DNA of 64,000 nucleotides from positions 1,187,906 through 1,251,905 of the forward strand of contig WNKI01000005.1 of the NCBI GenBank assembly GCA_015350385.1, written 5' to 3'. Within the stretch, counting starts at the first letter, position 1; every line of letters begins with the position of its first letter. Source of the stretch: Aculops lycopersici. Its lineage: Eukaryota > Arthropoda > Arachnida > Trombidiformes > Eriophyidae. Of this stretch, positions 43,250-56,916 are shown piece after piece. The notes beneath the pieces were generated by a model. The model made no database searches and was not told the origin of the DNA. It was given only the letters and a program-made list of their open reading frames with translations. The position numbers and the translations under genes were made by a program.

Positions 43250-46200
43250 TCATTGGTTACATAATTGTCTATCACGGGCAAGATAGAAATTACGCACACA
43301 TGGACTTCCACAACTCCCATCATCAATATACTCTTGCCTCCGGTCATCGTGAATCCTTGCAATGGTATTGTTCAGCTCGGTGGCCACCAGACCCAGCGAC
43401 TCACACGATTTTATATTCAGTCGATGGAAGTGAGCGATCTTCTTTCTCCTCTCGGTCTCTATCTCAACCAACTGTTCTGAGGGGAGATTACAAGAGTGAC
43501 GCTCAATCTCTTGACTGACAGTTAGACTGCACGAGTCGTCTTCCCTTGGCTCACATCTCATTGCTATTCATTGATTCACGTCGCGCTGGTCGTCGCTTCT
43601 TAGGCTTGTGACGCTCCGAGATTCCGAGGTTCTTCATTCTTTTCTCTCGGGTCCATCGGATCGGTGAGCGAGTTCCAAGGGAGACTCTCGTCGAGAGAAA
43701 GAGATGGAGGCGGCAAGCTAATTGAGAGGCAAGTTTGGTGCGCGTTGAGTTTCGCGTGCCACACTGGTGGTCAGTTTGCTCGGGTTATCTCTCACTTCCG
43801 CCTTGCTCGCTTGCTGGCCACCAACAACAGACTCACCTAGTTTGCCGGCCAGTTACCGCAAACAATCGCACCATTCGAATTCCAACTCATGCCCCTGGGC
43901 TCGCCCGTCGTCTGAGTTGAATTGCCCCCTCTTGGTGTAGGCTCGTCACGTTTTTGCTCTGGCCAGTCGTTGGGGTCTCTGCTGTGGTTGCTTAGGTTAG
44001 GTAGCTCCACAAACACTTGCAATGTTGAAAGGTGAGGCCACCCTATTCTCACTCTCTGTAACGGTGAGTGAGATTGAGTAAACGGAAGCAAACGGAGGAG
44101 GCAGCAGTCAAGTTGCCACTTTGAATCCATCAAGTGATTTGGTTGCCGCCGCCACTATTGCGTCTCCAGATAGAGATAAATCCAATTGCATAACACAACA
44201 AACTCTCGGGCCGATTGTACGAATATATCACAGAGAGAGGGGGAGTTGGCGAGGAGGGCAAAAATTTGAATTTGAATCTCGCTTTTATCGTTCTAGTTGC
44301 TTGCTGTGGAGCGCGAAAGAGGAAAAGTCGCTCAAAAGAGACGAGTGGACGTGATAATGTTTCGCCGCACGTGCCGAAAGTTGGCCAGCCGGAAGTTGGC
44401 TGGTATTCAAATTGCACACGGCGCTAGCCACGCGACTCTCAGCAAGTGAGTCACCTCCACCGCCACCGCCATCGGTTTAGGTTAAGGTTTAGTGTTGCTG
44501 TTGCTGTTGCTCTTTTTGGTTTTGGACATCGAAGGAAAGGGGAGCAAAAGCGAGATTGAGACAACAAGCTAGGAGCTGCAGTGAATTATGGCCGCGTTAG
44601 CTAGTCGAATAAACATTAAGGGAGAGATCAATATAATCATATAACCTTCTGTTTGCCCCTTCGCTTACTTGCCACTCTCCCATTGGCTAGCACTTTGTTT
44701 CTATCTGTAACTCCGCTGTCTTTTTGCCATTAGACAGCGGCGTTAAATTTGTAGTTTTTCTTTCGCCCAGGTTATTGTCTTGTCCCTAGCACTCTTTTCC
44801 CCCTCTTATCGGCTAACACTAGTGAACAGTCTGAGCCAACTGCTCACTTTACCTGTTCATTCCTAACACCAAACGCTCCTCGGCCGCGGCGTGCTATTAT
44901 GAGCAAGACGATAACTGCGTGCGCTGGTTTGTCGCTAGAGCTACGCGACAGACTCACGTAAGCCATGGCCCAAACAAGGCCATAAAGTGTGCAGAGAGAT
45001 AAGAGCATTGGGGCCAAATGGCAGAGGTAAAGAGCACGAGCGCCAGTTAGTTGCTTCGAATGTCAGAGACAAACCAAACGACTAACTGGTGACCAAACTC
45101 AAAATTGTAAACACATAGTCTAGGTTTCCAGTGTAAGTGTGTGCGCGTGCGTTTCCATGGCGCACCTCGGATTGGATGACTCAAACGCACGACGAGAACG
45201 ACGACAATAACTAGAGAGTCGAACTAATGAAGACACCGGATTGACCATTTGAAATCTTGCCATCCTAATGGAGGCACGCGAAAGCCTCTGCACTCGAGTA
45301 GCAAGTGGAGCGCAAATTTCGATAGTTTTGTATTCCTACTGCAAGTTGCACAACTTGAACGCGGAAACAAAACAAAGAGAGCAATCTGAGGGGGCCAACG
45401 CACGAGCTGAGGCCTCGAGAGGATTGCTGGCATGGAGAGAAGTTCATCTTTCTTTCGTTGACTGCTCTTATAAGTTGGCCCAAGACCAAAACATAGGCTG
45501 CCGGCGACGACGACCGCAACCCAAAAGTACAAACGATCGACTGCTCGGTGGCTTTTCATTAATCAAGTCGCGCAACAATAACAAGAGTCGCCCCCTCGGC
45601 GGCAAGGATGGCCAGTTGACCAATTGATTGTCCTTCCGGGCAGCCAATTGATCGTCTTAGTCGCTGTCGTCATCGTGATCTTCGTCTTTTTGGCTGGTCG
45701 TGGTGACGCAACCAGCTCTCTTTCATGGAAGCGAGGAAAACTTAATGGTAATTTTGTGGCTCTTTTTGCAGCCAGAAGTCACAGTCTCTAAAGAGTCGAC
45801 TCGAGCGAAGGGGACAACTGCGACGCCATTGTTGTGGTCGACGCATTTAGTGAGCGAGCTGCTCACTTGCTCGCTTGTGTCTTTTCCGCGGCCTCCAGTG
45901 AGCTACTCTGGATTTGACTGCAGGTCGCAACCAACTACCACAACGACGACAACAACAAATGAGCAGCGGAAAGAATAATGGACTCACACAGCGGCAGTGG
46001 CTAAATCATGAACTCCACGAAAATGAGGGAGCGAGAGAGAGAAAGAGAGCAAAAAAGAGTCGAGCGAAAGTTTTCACCGTAACTTTGCCCATAACTCTGG
46101 GGCGCCGGTCTCTTATCTCGCTATAAAATCATTTACTAGCCACCGAATTGACACCAAGGAGATAACTGGCGCAACCGAAAAATTACGCAACTCCATTGAG

Positions 46201-46853
46201 CGATCACAACACCAACGAGTCAATGTGATTGATTTACTTTCAATGCAGATTTGCGTCTCCCGTTTGGCTCCCGTGTGGCTCAATAATAATATCATACTCA
46301 TCTCGTGAAGCACAGATGTGGGGTTTGTCACCAAAATAAACCAACCATCGCAAGCGACAATCTCCACAGAACTCAACAAAGAGGAAAAGGTGGTCGACGT
46401 CCTCGGACTTTATCTCAAAATGCAGCTGCTCTCTTATCCTCGCCACTTCTAGTTGCTCGCACGCAAAAGTTTTATTCCGATTCTGGTTCTAGTAGCAACC
46501 AGAAAGTCAACCCAAAAGGCAACTCTGGTTCAATGGGTTGTTATGACAACCAAACCGGGACCAGGAAAACCGGACTGGTTTCGACTGCCTGTCTTCTCTG
46601 ATCATGACAGTGGAAAGTTTCAATAACTCGGCTATTACTTTGAGGCAGACAAAATCCACCTGAGTGCATTTGGAAAAAATAAAAACAATGATAAAGACTT
46701 ACCTGTATTTTGAGATTGAGCTGCATACTTGCTACTTGTCATTTGAGGCATAAAAACTTGAGACGCGAAACAATCGCTTGTTTTTGATATGAAGTAGAGG
46801 CAACAAATGATAGCCACTAACAAGTGGTTTCTGATGATCTTTTTGCTTGCCAT
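43250..46853 (-). CDS. Proposed two-exon small secreted protein (125 residues)
   Basis: Exon 1 is 46853-46703: MASKKIIRNH then LLVAIICCLYFI, a clear signal peptide with a plausible cleavage near DCFA|S, ending in a phase-1 donor, ACAG|GTAAGT. Exon 2 is 43476-43250: a strong polypyrimidine acceptor (tctcccctcag) with matching phase, then 74 residues to a TGA. The join gives a mature chain of about 95 residues with four Cys, all in its C-terminal half (KSCES, GSCGSPC, QLCNQ), plus basic clusters (ERRKK, DDRRQ). I recognise no family. A peptide hormone, small effector or Cys-rich secreted factor are all possible. The intron would be 3.2 kb and could hide other exons. The signal exon is more secure than the join. 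Confidence 0.4.
43477..46702. other. Presumed intron of the small secreted gene
   Basis: 3.2 kb in which I see no recognisable domain on either strand. Contains TTTACCTG at 44848-44855 and CCGGAAGT near 44389. If the two-exon model is wrong, this is plain intergenic DNA. Confidence 0.4.
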
Positions 46854-48177
46854 TTTGGCAGCTAAATTTGATTGACTACTGCCACTATCCGTTTTTAACA
46901 TCTTGCATTTGCGCCACTTAAACTTGCAGCCTCTTCGCCTTTGCAAACTCTCGCTTCTGCAATGAGATTCTTGTTGTGCCATTTGATTCTTCAGTGACAA
47001 AAACATTTGTGGCTCGATCATGATTTTTGGCAACTAGACTATGCTTTTCCTTTTCTGTGGACTGATAACTTGAGTTACGCTTAAGATCTTGAGCAAGTGG
47101 AACTTATGGCTCTTCTTTTCATTGATAATCGCCAATAATGGTAAGTAATTAACAGGTGAATCAATAGACTTGTCTTTGGATTGGATACAATGTGACCTTT
47201 ATAATAATGATGCTCTTTAAGCCTTCTCAATATAAAGAATCTTGCCCTCCTCTCTTCCGTTCGCTTATCTTGGATTTCAAGCATCAACTTGCTTGCCAGA
47301 CGGCAAATTTTCTACTGTTAGCCACTTCATTGAATGGCCAGTTTTCTTCTGGATAGTCGGTGGTTATTGCCATAGCGAGTTGCGCAGAATAGAACTTCCC
47401 GTTTCGAGAGGAAACTGCGCATGTCCGCCATGGGGACTGTCCATCTAAAAGAGATGCAAGCCCCGCTGGCGCCGCCTGGCGTTTGCGGATCCAGTTTACT
47501 TCAATCCCGACTTGGTCCTCTAATCTACAACAGCAGCAGCAACGGCGAGGAAACCACAATAGCAACCACTTGTCGCACTTCCTTCACCTGGACGACTGGC
47601 GACACCTTGCGGTTTAGCGCAGCGGCATGGTGCGCAAACGCATGCGCAAATTTACGAAGATTCCCCACTTCCCTCGTGAAAAGTTGACCACTTTAGTGCT
47701 ATCCGTTTTGTCCCTCTTCCCCTCTCGTCGCATTTGCACCTTCGAAACGATCGGCGAGACTCTTTTCTCGTTTCCACCCAATCGTTTGTTGTTTTGCTTG
47801 TTGTAAGTCGAGCATCAGAAAGCGAGACGAGGAGAGAAAGTTGCGTAGGTGTTAGGTGTCTTCATTGATGTCGATCAATTGATATTTAAAAAAAGACTTA
47901 GTAACTGTGAGAGTAGCAAATTAGTTACTGGATTAAACGATTCAGCAAAGTTTGAGTGTGCAAAATGAGTCAATCAAATCGAGAGCAATTGATTAGTGTT
48001 GATTTAATGATGACACTTCATAGCACTAATCAAGAGACTGAAGAGGGAGACAAGTTCATTAATCTCGATGGATTAAAGAATAATTTAATTGATAGAACGT
48101 TTAGCCAGCAAAATTTGCAAACATCACCGACAACAAACAGCAAATTAAATCTAAGAAAAGAAGTGCTAAATCTTATT
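46854..48177. other. Divergent intergenic region
   Basis: Separates the minus-strand signal-peptide exon from the plus-strand Ig gene and should contain both promoters. An upstream in-frame ATG for the plus gene is at 47965. It would add 71 polar residues ahead of the signal peptide, so I prefer the 48178 start. Confidence 0.5.
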
Positions 48178-51100
48178 ATGAAATCAAGCTTGTTGCTCTC
48201 AATCCTCCTATTAGTTGTTATGGTTGCGCCAAAAGATCTCAAGTTAATCCAAGAGGCCGAAGCTGCGACATTTGAATCAAATCACCTGCGAAATCACCGA
48301 GGCATCTATCTCAAGCATCAAGAGAATGGCAACTCGCCAGAATTTGGTTCACTGGATATCCTTCCAAGATCAAATTCCATTACTGAGGGGCGAAAGAAAA
48401 GACTAAATTTCAACAACCACCACCGAGAAGCGACAAGTGCCCTTGGACAAGTTGGTGAATCGAATTCCATTCACACGCCGCGAGTTTTTAGCAGGCCAAA
48501 CGAATCGACAGGTAAGTTGATGTTGCTGTTGTTGTTGTTGTTGTTGTTGAGGAATTTGCATGAATTTCTATCACTTGATTAGGCTCACTTTCATTCAGGT
48601 GATTTTCTTCAAAAGTTTTGTGGGCTTCTTTTTTCCTCTAACTCTGACAACCAAAGCGAAAGTCGATCTCGGTATTGGGACATGAGAGATTGCTTCTTTC
48701 TAATAGATAGTTTGAGGAAAGTTTCAGGCAAAAAGAGCATCTAAACTGTGGCACCATCGACGTTGAGAGTGTCATTTCATCGGTCCGGATGTCAGCCCAA
48801 ATGATCACGCGGCGCAAGCAGGCGAGCGGAGAGAGTTTAGTGGAGGGAGCCCAAGTTTTTAGTAGTGGGGAACCACGAGAACAAGAGAAACTGAGGAGCG
48901 TAACCAGCGGACCGAATCTGACGTCGCTTCTTTCCTTTGCTTTGATGGTCCGATGGAGAGTGGAATAGAAAAAGGCAGACATGTAAACGTCCATTGACTT
49001 CAGGTGACTTTGGGTCGCAGGTGGTTGCGTGCTGAGCGCGCGTCTGGTTGTCGCCTCTCCATCGGAGGGCCTCTAAACCCGGAGTTGCGCTTTGAGTTGG
49101 GACCAGATTCAACAAGTGGCCAGCCAAGCAGCTCAAACGAACGGAAATTGAACATTATTTTGGGCAGAGCGACCGAGTGGCACCTGCACTCCACTTGGCC
49201 GCTGGTTGGGTTTTTTTATTTTCGCAGTTCTCTCTCTCTCTCTTTGGAAGGCTGCCGCTCTTTTGGGCGGCCACTGAAATTTTGTTGACTCAAATGCAAC
49301 TGCTTGCAGCGCTTTCTAAAGCAATGCAGACAGTCAAGGTTACGCCTGAGGCACAATAGACTGGCCGAGATTTACCTGGCCGGCCAACCAACTGAACTCG
49401 ACTTTGCGAACTGGCCAACTAAAAGAAGCAACCACTTGTTGGCTGCTACCTGCGGGTGCCACAACTTCTATTGCTGCTGCTGCTGCTGCTGCTGTTGCGT
49501 CCTTTCCGCTAATACAGCTGCAGTCGCTTATGGCCGCCGACCACGAGACGCGCGTCTAAAGTTAATTGTCGTCCAAACGAGTGGCTTAATGAGCGTCGCC
49601 CTTAAAACTCCGATGATGACAAAGGTAGCGGCGCAGGTAAGCTGCAAGGGCGAAACTTAATACACTAGCAGAGTGAATGTTCGCTGCTGATTAGATAGAG
49701 TAAAGTGGCAAGGCAGAAATGCATTGAAACAAGAGGGTGGACGTCGATTCCAACGGCAGCTTTGTTGTTATTAGCTCTAGACTAAACTCAAAAACTACGC
49801 TAGTTCTATTGCTAATTTCTGGTTGCTCGGCGCCAAACAATCAAGACAAACGAGAAGGGGGGAAGTTTGTTGTTGAGTAAATGTTTATGTTAATCTTATA
49901 GCTCATCATAGTGATATGATGGACTCGCGCTCTGGCCAATCGCATTTAGAACGCGAGTCCAGCCCAAAGTTAGAAGCGGCCAAACAGGATGAGCGCTTTT
50001 GAACGGTGGTTCGCAAAATAACAGAGAGAAAGAAGTTGCACGACAAAAGTATCAATCTCATTTGCATGGCCATTGTTTTTCCTATTGCCCGCTTGCCTTT
50101 TGATGGACTCGACCAGTCAAACAATTAGCAACACTTCAGTTTACCTGTTGTTTGTTGGTCAGTTCAAACTACAGTCCCCCTCGTTTGATCTCTTGCTCTG
50201 AAACTTGACACTGCGCGCGTCCGGTATACCTTTCTTATTTTTGTCTTAGTTGTTTGACCGTTTTGGCGACACTTTTGCTGTTACTTAGTTCAAAGAAAAC
50301 AACTCAAAGGTATGGAGAGAAAGAGGGGCGAGAAAACAGTAGGTTAAACTCGTTAGCTTAGTGTCGGTGGAAAATCTTGAGTTAAATCTGCGAATGGGTT
50401 TGTCGCGCGACTCAAGACTCGCAGGTTGTTGCTGCTGCTCGCAGCTTGTGTGTCATCCTCTCAAATACAAAAACAAAACAACATTAATATAAAACCTGCA
50501 GGTAAGATGATGATTGCGATAACAAACACAATGGACTTGTCGCGCTTCTTGCCTCTTTTTGTCAACGAAGGCGGAGGAGGCAGAAGAGGCCACTGCTAGC
50601 TTAGGGCGAGCAGTTAATCGGCTTACACTCTTTGTGTCCACTTGCTGTTGCTGTGCTCTTTTTAGTTTCTCCTAGCCCTCAGAGTGCATTGCTTAGGCTT
50701 CGGTCCATTTGTTTGTTTGCTTGTTGCTCGCTATCTCTCTAGTTTGCATGCGACATCTCGGCTCCATGTCAAGCTTGTCGCTTTCGCAGCTTAGCGGCCA
50801 TGGTTTGCAAGACGACACGGCGAAACGCTGCTCAGGTAAACACAATGTGACTTTTCTCGCCCCCTCGCCTGGCCACCGAGTTAACAAGCCATAAAATCAC
50901 ACGCCTGAGAACCCAGCGCTTCTCTTTCGTTTTTTATCTTCTCTAAATTTCCCACAACTACCCCTAACTAACAACGACGACGACGACGACGACAAAACAT
51001 TGGCTAACCCCAGAAATTATTCTCCACTCCCATCGATTCTCTTTCTCTTTTCTTCCCCCTAAAACAGGTAAATTTGTTAGAAATTTGCACAAGCGAAGCA

Positions 51101-54100
51101 CCAGCAGCATTCGTTTGGATCTCGGCGGCAACCTAAATGGCAACGACGAATTGGAGAGCGAGGAGAATGTTGATGATGGAGGCGATTCAAATGATGAGTT
51201 GACGGAAGTCAACGATCACCACCGCGACCCGCCAGCGGCGACGCGTCGCCGCCAACACAAATCCAATGGCCACCAAATAGCGGCTAGCAGTTATGGTGAA
51301 GAATCGCGACCGGAAGCCGAAGGAGAGCGCGAGTTGCGTGCAGGTGGCGAGCCGCTCATAGGCTCGGCGGCCGACGAGCGCGAAAATGTGGCCACTGGCG
51401 GCGGTTTAATGGGAAAGCCAGTTGCAAACAAGCTGCATGTGGTTAAAATTTTGGCTCCGGAAGCGGTGCAAAATGGAACACAGAACGTAACAATAGGTAA
51501 GTGTTTTATTCTAACTTGAAAAACTGGAAGAATTCGAGACGACGACGATGACCACGTCAACTACGACCCACTAACCTCTTAAGTTACATCTACCAATTTA
51601 TTCCTTACACACTTTCACATAAACACAAACTAACCCGCAAACTCTCGACTCGCCAACGCGTCATCTCCCGACTGCCGCCGACTTGCAAACAACGTGAAAA
51701 AAACAAATCAGATTGCATGTTCAAGTTTGACAGGAAGCTAGACGAGCGGCTAACCATCAAGTGGTAAGTAGATTTGTTACGCATATGAATTTCAAGAGTA
51801 TATTGAGTTTACAGCACACAAAAGTGATACTCCTCACCCTCAAGTGGGCATCAACAAATTCAAGTCAAGTGGCAGCGCCTCGAGGTGATTTCCCTCTCTC
51901 TCTCTCTATCTCGCCCCTTGTTAACAGGTGGGCGTGATTTATGCCCGACGCTCGGGGAAGAAGAACTCACCACTTTTGCGTAGGCTCCTGCCGCCTTTCT
52001 TACCCCTGATGTTTAAGCTTGGTATTGTAACGAGCATTGTTGCAAGGAGACAGCAACCACTTGTTGTCTGCACCGATTGTTAGTTCACCAGAAAGAGCTA
52101 CCATGCAACAGTATCACTTTGCCCTGGGCAAACACCGAGCTTGCAATTGATTGATGCCAAGCGCGCCGGCCATTTACCTGAAATTACGTAACATCGCAAC
52201 AGCAACACCAGCCTTAACAACCTGTCGTGGTCATTGTAAACTTTAACGCTTTCCCCCCTCACTCTCTCGCCAACCAGCTGATGTGTTGTCATCGTTTTTT
52301 GCAAACAACAAACTGTTTATTCTATGTGGTGTCTGTTTTTCTTCCAGGCGCGTGAGATATGCGAATCCATCCCCAGACACTAAGGAGCTAAGAGAGTGAA
52401 TAAGTTCCACTGACCTCTTCCATTTAAACTCTCGAGTTGCTCATTTGCCTCATTGACGCTCAGCTTGGCGAGATGAATAAATGTGATGATGATGATGTTA
52501 AAGATGGTGGCGATGGCGGCATTTGAATCTTGGGAAAACTTGGACCTGGTGTAGCAAATTCAGTGGCCCACAAGCTGCAATCTAACAGTTAACTGAAGAT
52601 CATCTAAAGCTGGCCACCTTTACTAACCCTCATTTAAATCTCAATTTTTATCTCAACTCCATCAAACGTCTGAATTTGAATTCTCAATCTAAACCGAACA
52701 TAAACCGATCGAAACTCATGATACCCATTGAAATGAAACGCTGAAATTACAAATGTAAATAAACGATGCAGGTTCTTCAATGACGAGGTGGAGCCAATTT
52801 ATCAGTGGATCCCGGAGTTAAACAAGCGAGTTTATTCCGACAAATACGAGAGATTCCTGGACAAGAGCTACCAGGTTAACGAGGACGTAGACTTTATGCT
52901 CCAGGCTTACAAGTGGCTAACGAGCGGCTCCCCACTCACTAGCGAGCCAGGTAATATTAATAGCATGACAGCAGCAAGTGAGGGTGGCGGCATGGAAATT
53001 GGAGGTGAAGTTGGAGATGGAGCAACGGCGGCATCACTATCGACAGCGCAAGCGACAGGTGGACCTCGCGACTCTAATATTAGGCCGCAACTCTTGGCCG
53101 AGGAAAGTCGCAGACTGTTGGCCAGCAAACTAAACAAGCTTGCCAATTTGGGCGGCAAGCACTCGCGCCAACTGATCGACTCGTTGCGCTCCACTTTGGC
53201 CATGGAGATGGCTGAGTTTTCGCGCTTCCGAGCGCTGCGCTTGCTCGCGCCCACCACGGAGCTCAGCGGCCGCTTCACCTGTTCCGTTTCCTCGCTCGAC
53301 AGCGAGGATTTGCGCTCAACTCGGCTGGTCGTGTACGGTAAGTATTCTTCTTACTCTCTACCAAATCTGCGTATCCCTTCTGTCCCTTCTGTCTTGTCTT
53401 GTGTCTAAACCACCAAGACAAGCTAACGAACAGAAAAAAACGAAGACGACGACGCAACGAGACAACAAGTGGGCAGCTTAGTTGCTGTGCTGGTCGAGAT
53501 TCGTCTCAAAGTGGATGAGTTATTGGCTCGCTTTACTATCACTGAAAATCGGAACTCGGAAGGAATCAATTAGTCGCCGGTTTGTTGGGCGATAAACGAT
53601 GACGAGAGCTGAGAGAAAACAATTAACTTAATGGACACACACGCTTGCCGACGACTATACGAGCAACAACAACCACTTGACGCGCCCAGAGAAATTCGAT
53701 CGCGCTGGCAGTTTAGCGAAAACTTGGACTTGGTGGCTCGGCGGCGCCATTGCCGCCGGCTAGTCGCCTCCGCGTAGTCGCCGCGCGCATTCTTTTTTAT
53801 CCAAACAACTGAAAAATTTACCTGCCGCAAATTCCAATGGGAGATTGTGTGTCCCTTTTAATTGTTAAATATGCACTCGCAGTTGTGGTGGTTGTTGTTT
53901 TGTGAAGTATATGGAGAGAATGGCTGCCGCTGCTCTGTTCCTCTCGACTAACCAGCGGCCACGCGGAAGAGTTTTGGCGCACAGGTAAGCCGACTTGTGC
54001 GCCATGGAAGCAGCAACTAGCCACTTGACTCGCGTTGCCCATTCTTGCTCTCGTTCTGTTAGTTTTTACCTGTTACGTTACAGATAACAACAACAACAAT

Positions 54101-56870
54101 TACAGCTCAATTCCAAGAATCGCGTCAAGAATTCGCAAATTCTCGTTGAGCGCCGAGTGAGTCATCGATGAGTTTAGTTCTCTATCTAGAAAAGAGAGAT
54201 AGAGAGAGAAACTAAAGGCTAATTGCAATTCGTGGCCACAATGGCCCATTGAGTTGGTGCCCTCAACCTGAGTGCTGCTGTCGTATCGTGACTTTTGGGC
54301 GCTCAACATTGAAAACTGACCAAGAGACCAAGTCGAGTGTGAAATTGAATTCATTGATCCCGAAAGCAGTGCACATGAATCAGGTGGACAGCAGCAACAA
54401 GTGGTCGTTGTTGCTGTTGTTACTTATGGCCACTTCCAAAAAACAAAAACAACCAAGTAAGGTGATGATAATTTAATTTCCAGCTCTCGAGGCCTGGGCT
54501 TGTATTTGACCATTGCGTCAGCTTGGAGTTGAGCTAACTAGCTAACTACAATCTCTCGTTTAACCTCTTCCCCCGAGGCGCTCATCAACAAACAACAGAG
54601 ACTAAAGCTCACTGGCCATAAGTCACTCGCTGAGCATCCCATTGTCCAACCTTCAAATTGTGCAACACTGCTTTTGCGGCCTAAGGAAGCCGACCAGCAC
54701 GCTTGTGTGTTTGTGTGCAGTATGTGCGCCGCTGAAGCAGCGGAGGCGGCCGCAACAACAAGCGGATACCTGCTTACGTAACTCATCGCGTCTTGGATCA
54801 CGATGACGCTGAGCAGGCAAGCGAGTTACCACTTGTTGATGGCAAGGCTGGGTGGCTATGGGGCAAGGGTGCGCGAACAATTTATTCATTTACATTCAAT
54901 CGTTTGTGCGCGAGATCATCGGCGATCGCGGCCACTGCCCGTTTCTTTCACTCCCTCTCTATCCCTCGGCGACGCTGCAACCGCAAGACTTGCGGTCAAG
55001 CGGCACAACAACAAGCGGCCAAGGCAAATATTGCGGCCAAAACTTACCTGGTCACGATTTGCTAATTAAGTGCCAAGTGAGCGGTGCGTCTAAGTGAGCA
55101 CAGCGAGCATGTTGTGCATTGAACTGACTGAGCAAACTCGTCGTCGCCGCTGCCGCCTCTATTCCGTTTGATGAGCCTCGAGGTCGAAATCAGAGTGAAT
55201 GGGCAGGTAGATGTTTAGATGGATGGATATATGTATGGAAAATGATGGTGCAATTGGAAGTGGAATTGAGATTTCTACCTCAACTTCAGCTTCAATTCCA
55301 ACTTCCAGTCATCTCGTTTGATTGGATTTTTCGAGCGTAAGAAGCGACCTTGAGCAGTTAGAGCAACTTAGCAGCTTAGTTGGTCGCATAATCGAATTAT
55401 CGCATCTTCTATCTGACTAACGCTCATTGTGGGCTTCCGATTGATTAGCCACCAATCGTCTTGTTGCGTGTTTTGCTTTGAATTGCTTGCTCGTTAGATT
55501 GACAAACCGGAAGGAGCTGCGAGTCCGAGAATTTAAGCCAAGAATGAAACTCGAACAAGCAAACAAACAAAATCTTGCCATGATTTAGCATCACAACTTC
55601 CTACGATTTGCTCGTTTATTTCGGCTTGCTGTAGATAAACTCATCAACAATTGCAACAAGTGGTCACTGTTTGATAACTGTGCGTGACGAATGGAAAATC
55701 TTCGCCGTAACTAGGCGAAGATTTTCCGACGAAGATACTTGAAACCTCAACCTGAGTTAGCCATTGGTGGTTGTTGTTGCTTACGGGCAATATTTTAAAC
55801 GGATGCCACCAACCCTCTAAACTACCAACAGGAGTTTAGTATTTTTTGTCTTTGGAACAAAAAGTCTCTCGCTCTCCGGAATGAATTCAAGAGAGATTAT
55901 CTTTCTCGATAGTAAGCTTGCCAACTGGCTAGTGAAATTGCAAATTGATTGATCTGGCCGCCGAAAATCGGGTGGCCGTTAGGAGAAAAAACGTCGATGG
56001 CCGATTGTCTTGCGCAACAACAAGTGGTTGAGGTCGCCATTGTGTTTCTCATGCTCAGGGAAACTTTTAGGTGAATTGACCACCACAAGCACACTAACCA
56101 CTTTTGCCTTTGTTAGTCTCTATTGCCTCGTAGGAGATCCATCATAATTGCGAACCTCGACTGCGAGCAAGAGAACAAGCGAGAAGGTAAAGTGAAATTT
56201 GAATAAGTGAAATGGCCAATCAATTTGTCTACCAGTCGGTGGTTGTTAGTTTTGTCAGATTTAGTTGGTGGGAAGACGAAAGGTGAAATTTGCTTTCAGT
56301 CAACTGCAAGCAAAGAGGCCGTTTCTTTCGTTCCATGGAGCTTGCGCTTTTTGTTTGCTTTTCTCAACTTCCAAACGATCGACCCACCAACTAACTGGCC
56401 AAAAAAGATTCGGCGACGTGCAGCGGCCGGCACAAGCAACAAGTGTTTGCCACTCTCACGAGGTGCACTATTGGCCACTTCTCCAGTTAAATTGATTGAC
56501 TACCTCTAGTTGCTTACTTTTTAACTACTACGTTCACTCTCATCATGATAAAGATGAAGGAGGTCCCAGTTTGCCACTTGGAGTGCCCCTCACCTTTAGC
56601 TCATCTAACGAGCGAGAGTCAATTTATTCTCACATTGCCATCCTCTTTGCCTCTCTCTCTCTCTCTCNNNNNNNNNNNNNNNNNNNNNNNNNNNNNNNNN
56701 NNNNNNNNNNNNNNNNNNNNNNNNNNNNNNNNNNNNNNNNNNNNNNNNNNNNNNNNNNNNNNNNNNNNNNNNNNNNNNNNNTACGTACGGTAGTACCGTC
56801 CCTACCTTACCGTTACGTCTACTACTACGTAACGACGACGAGTACGTACTTATTACTTCTACACTATCCT

Positions 56871-56916
<46 letters not shown>

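Noticed and set aside
45224..45559. Minus-strand 111-residue frame starting with a hydrophobic segment
   Set aside because: It overlaps other equally plausible frames, has no clear signal peptidase site, and its stop and start have no supporting context.
47965..48177. Upstream in-frame ATG extending the Beat-like protein by 71 residues
   Set aside because: It would bury an excellent signal peptide inside the chain; the ATG at 48178 directly precedes the hydrophobic core. Still possible as a signal-anchor form.
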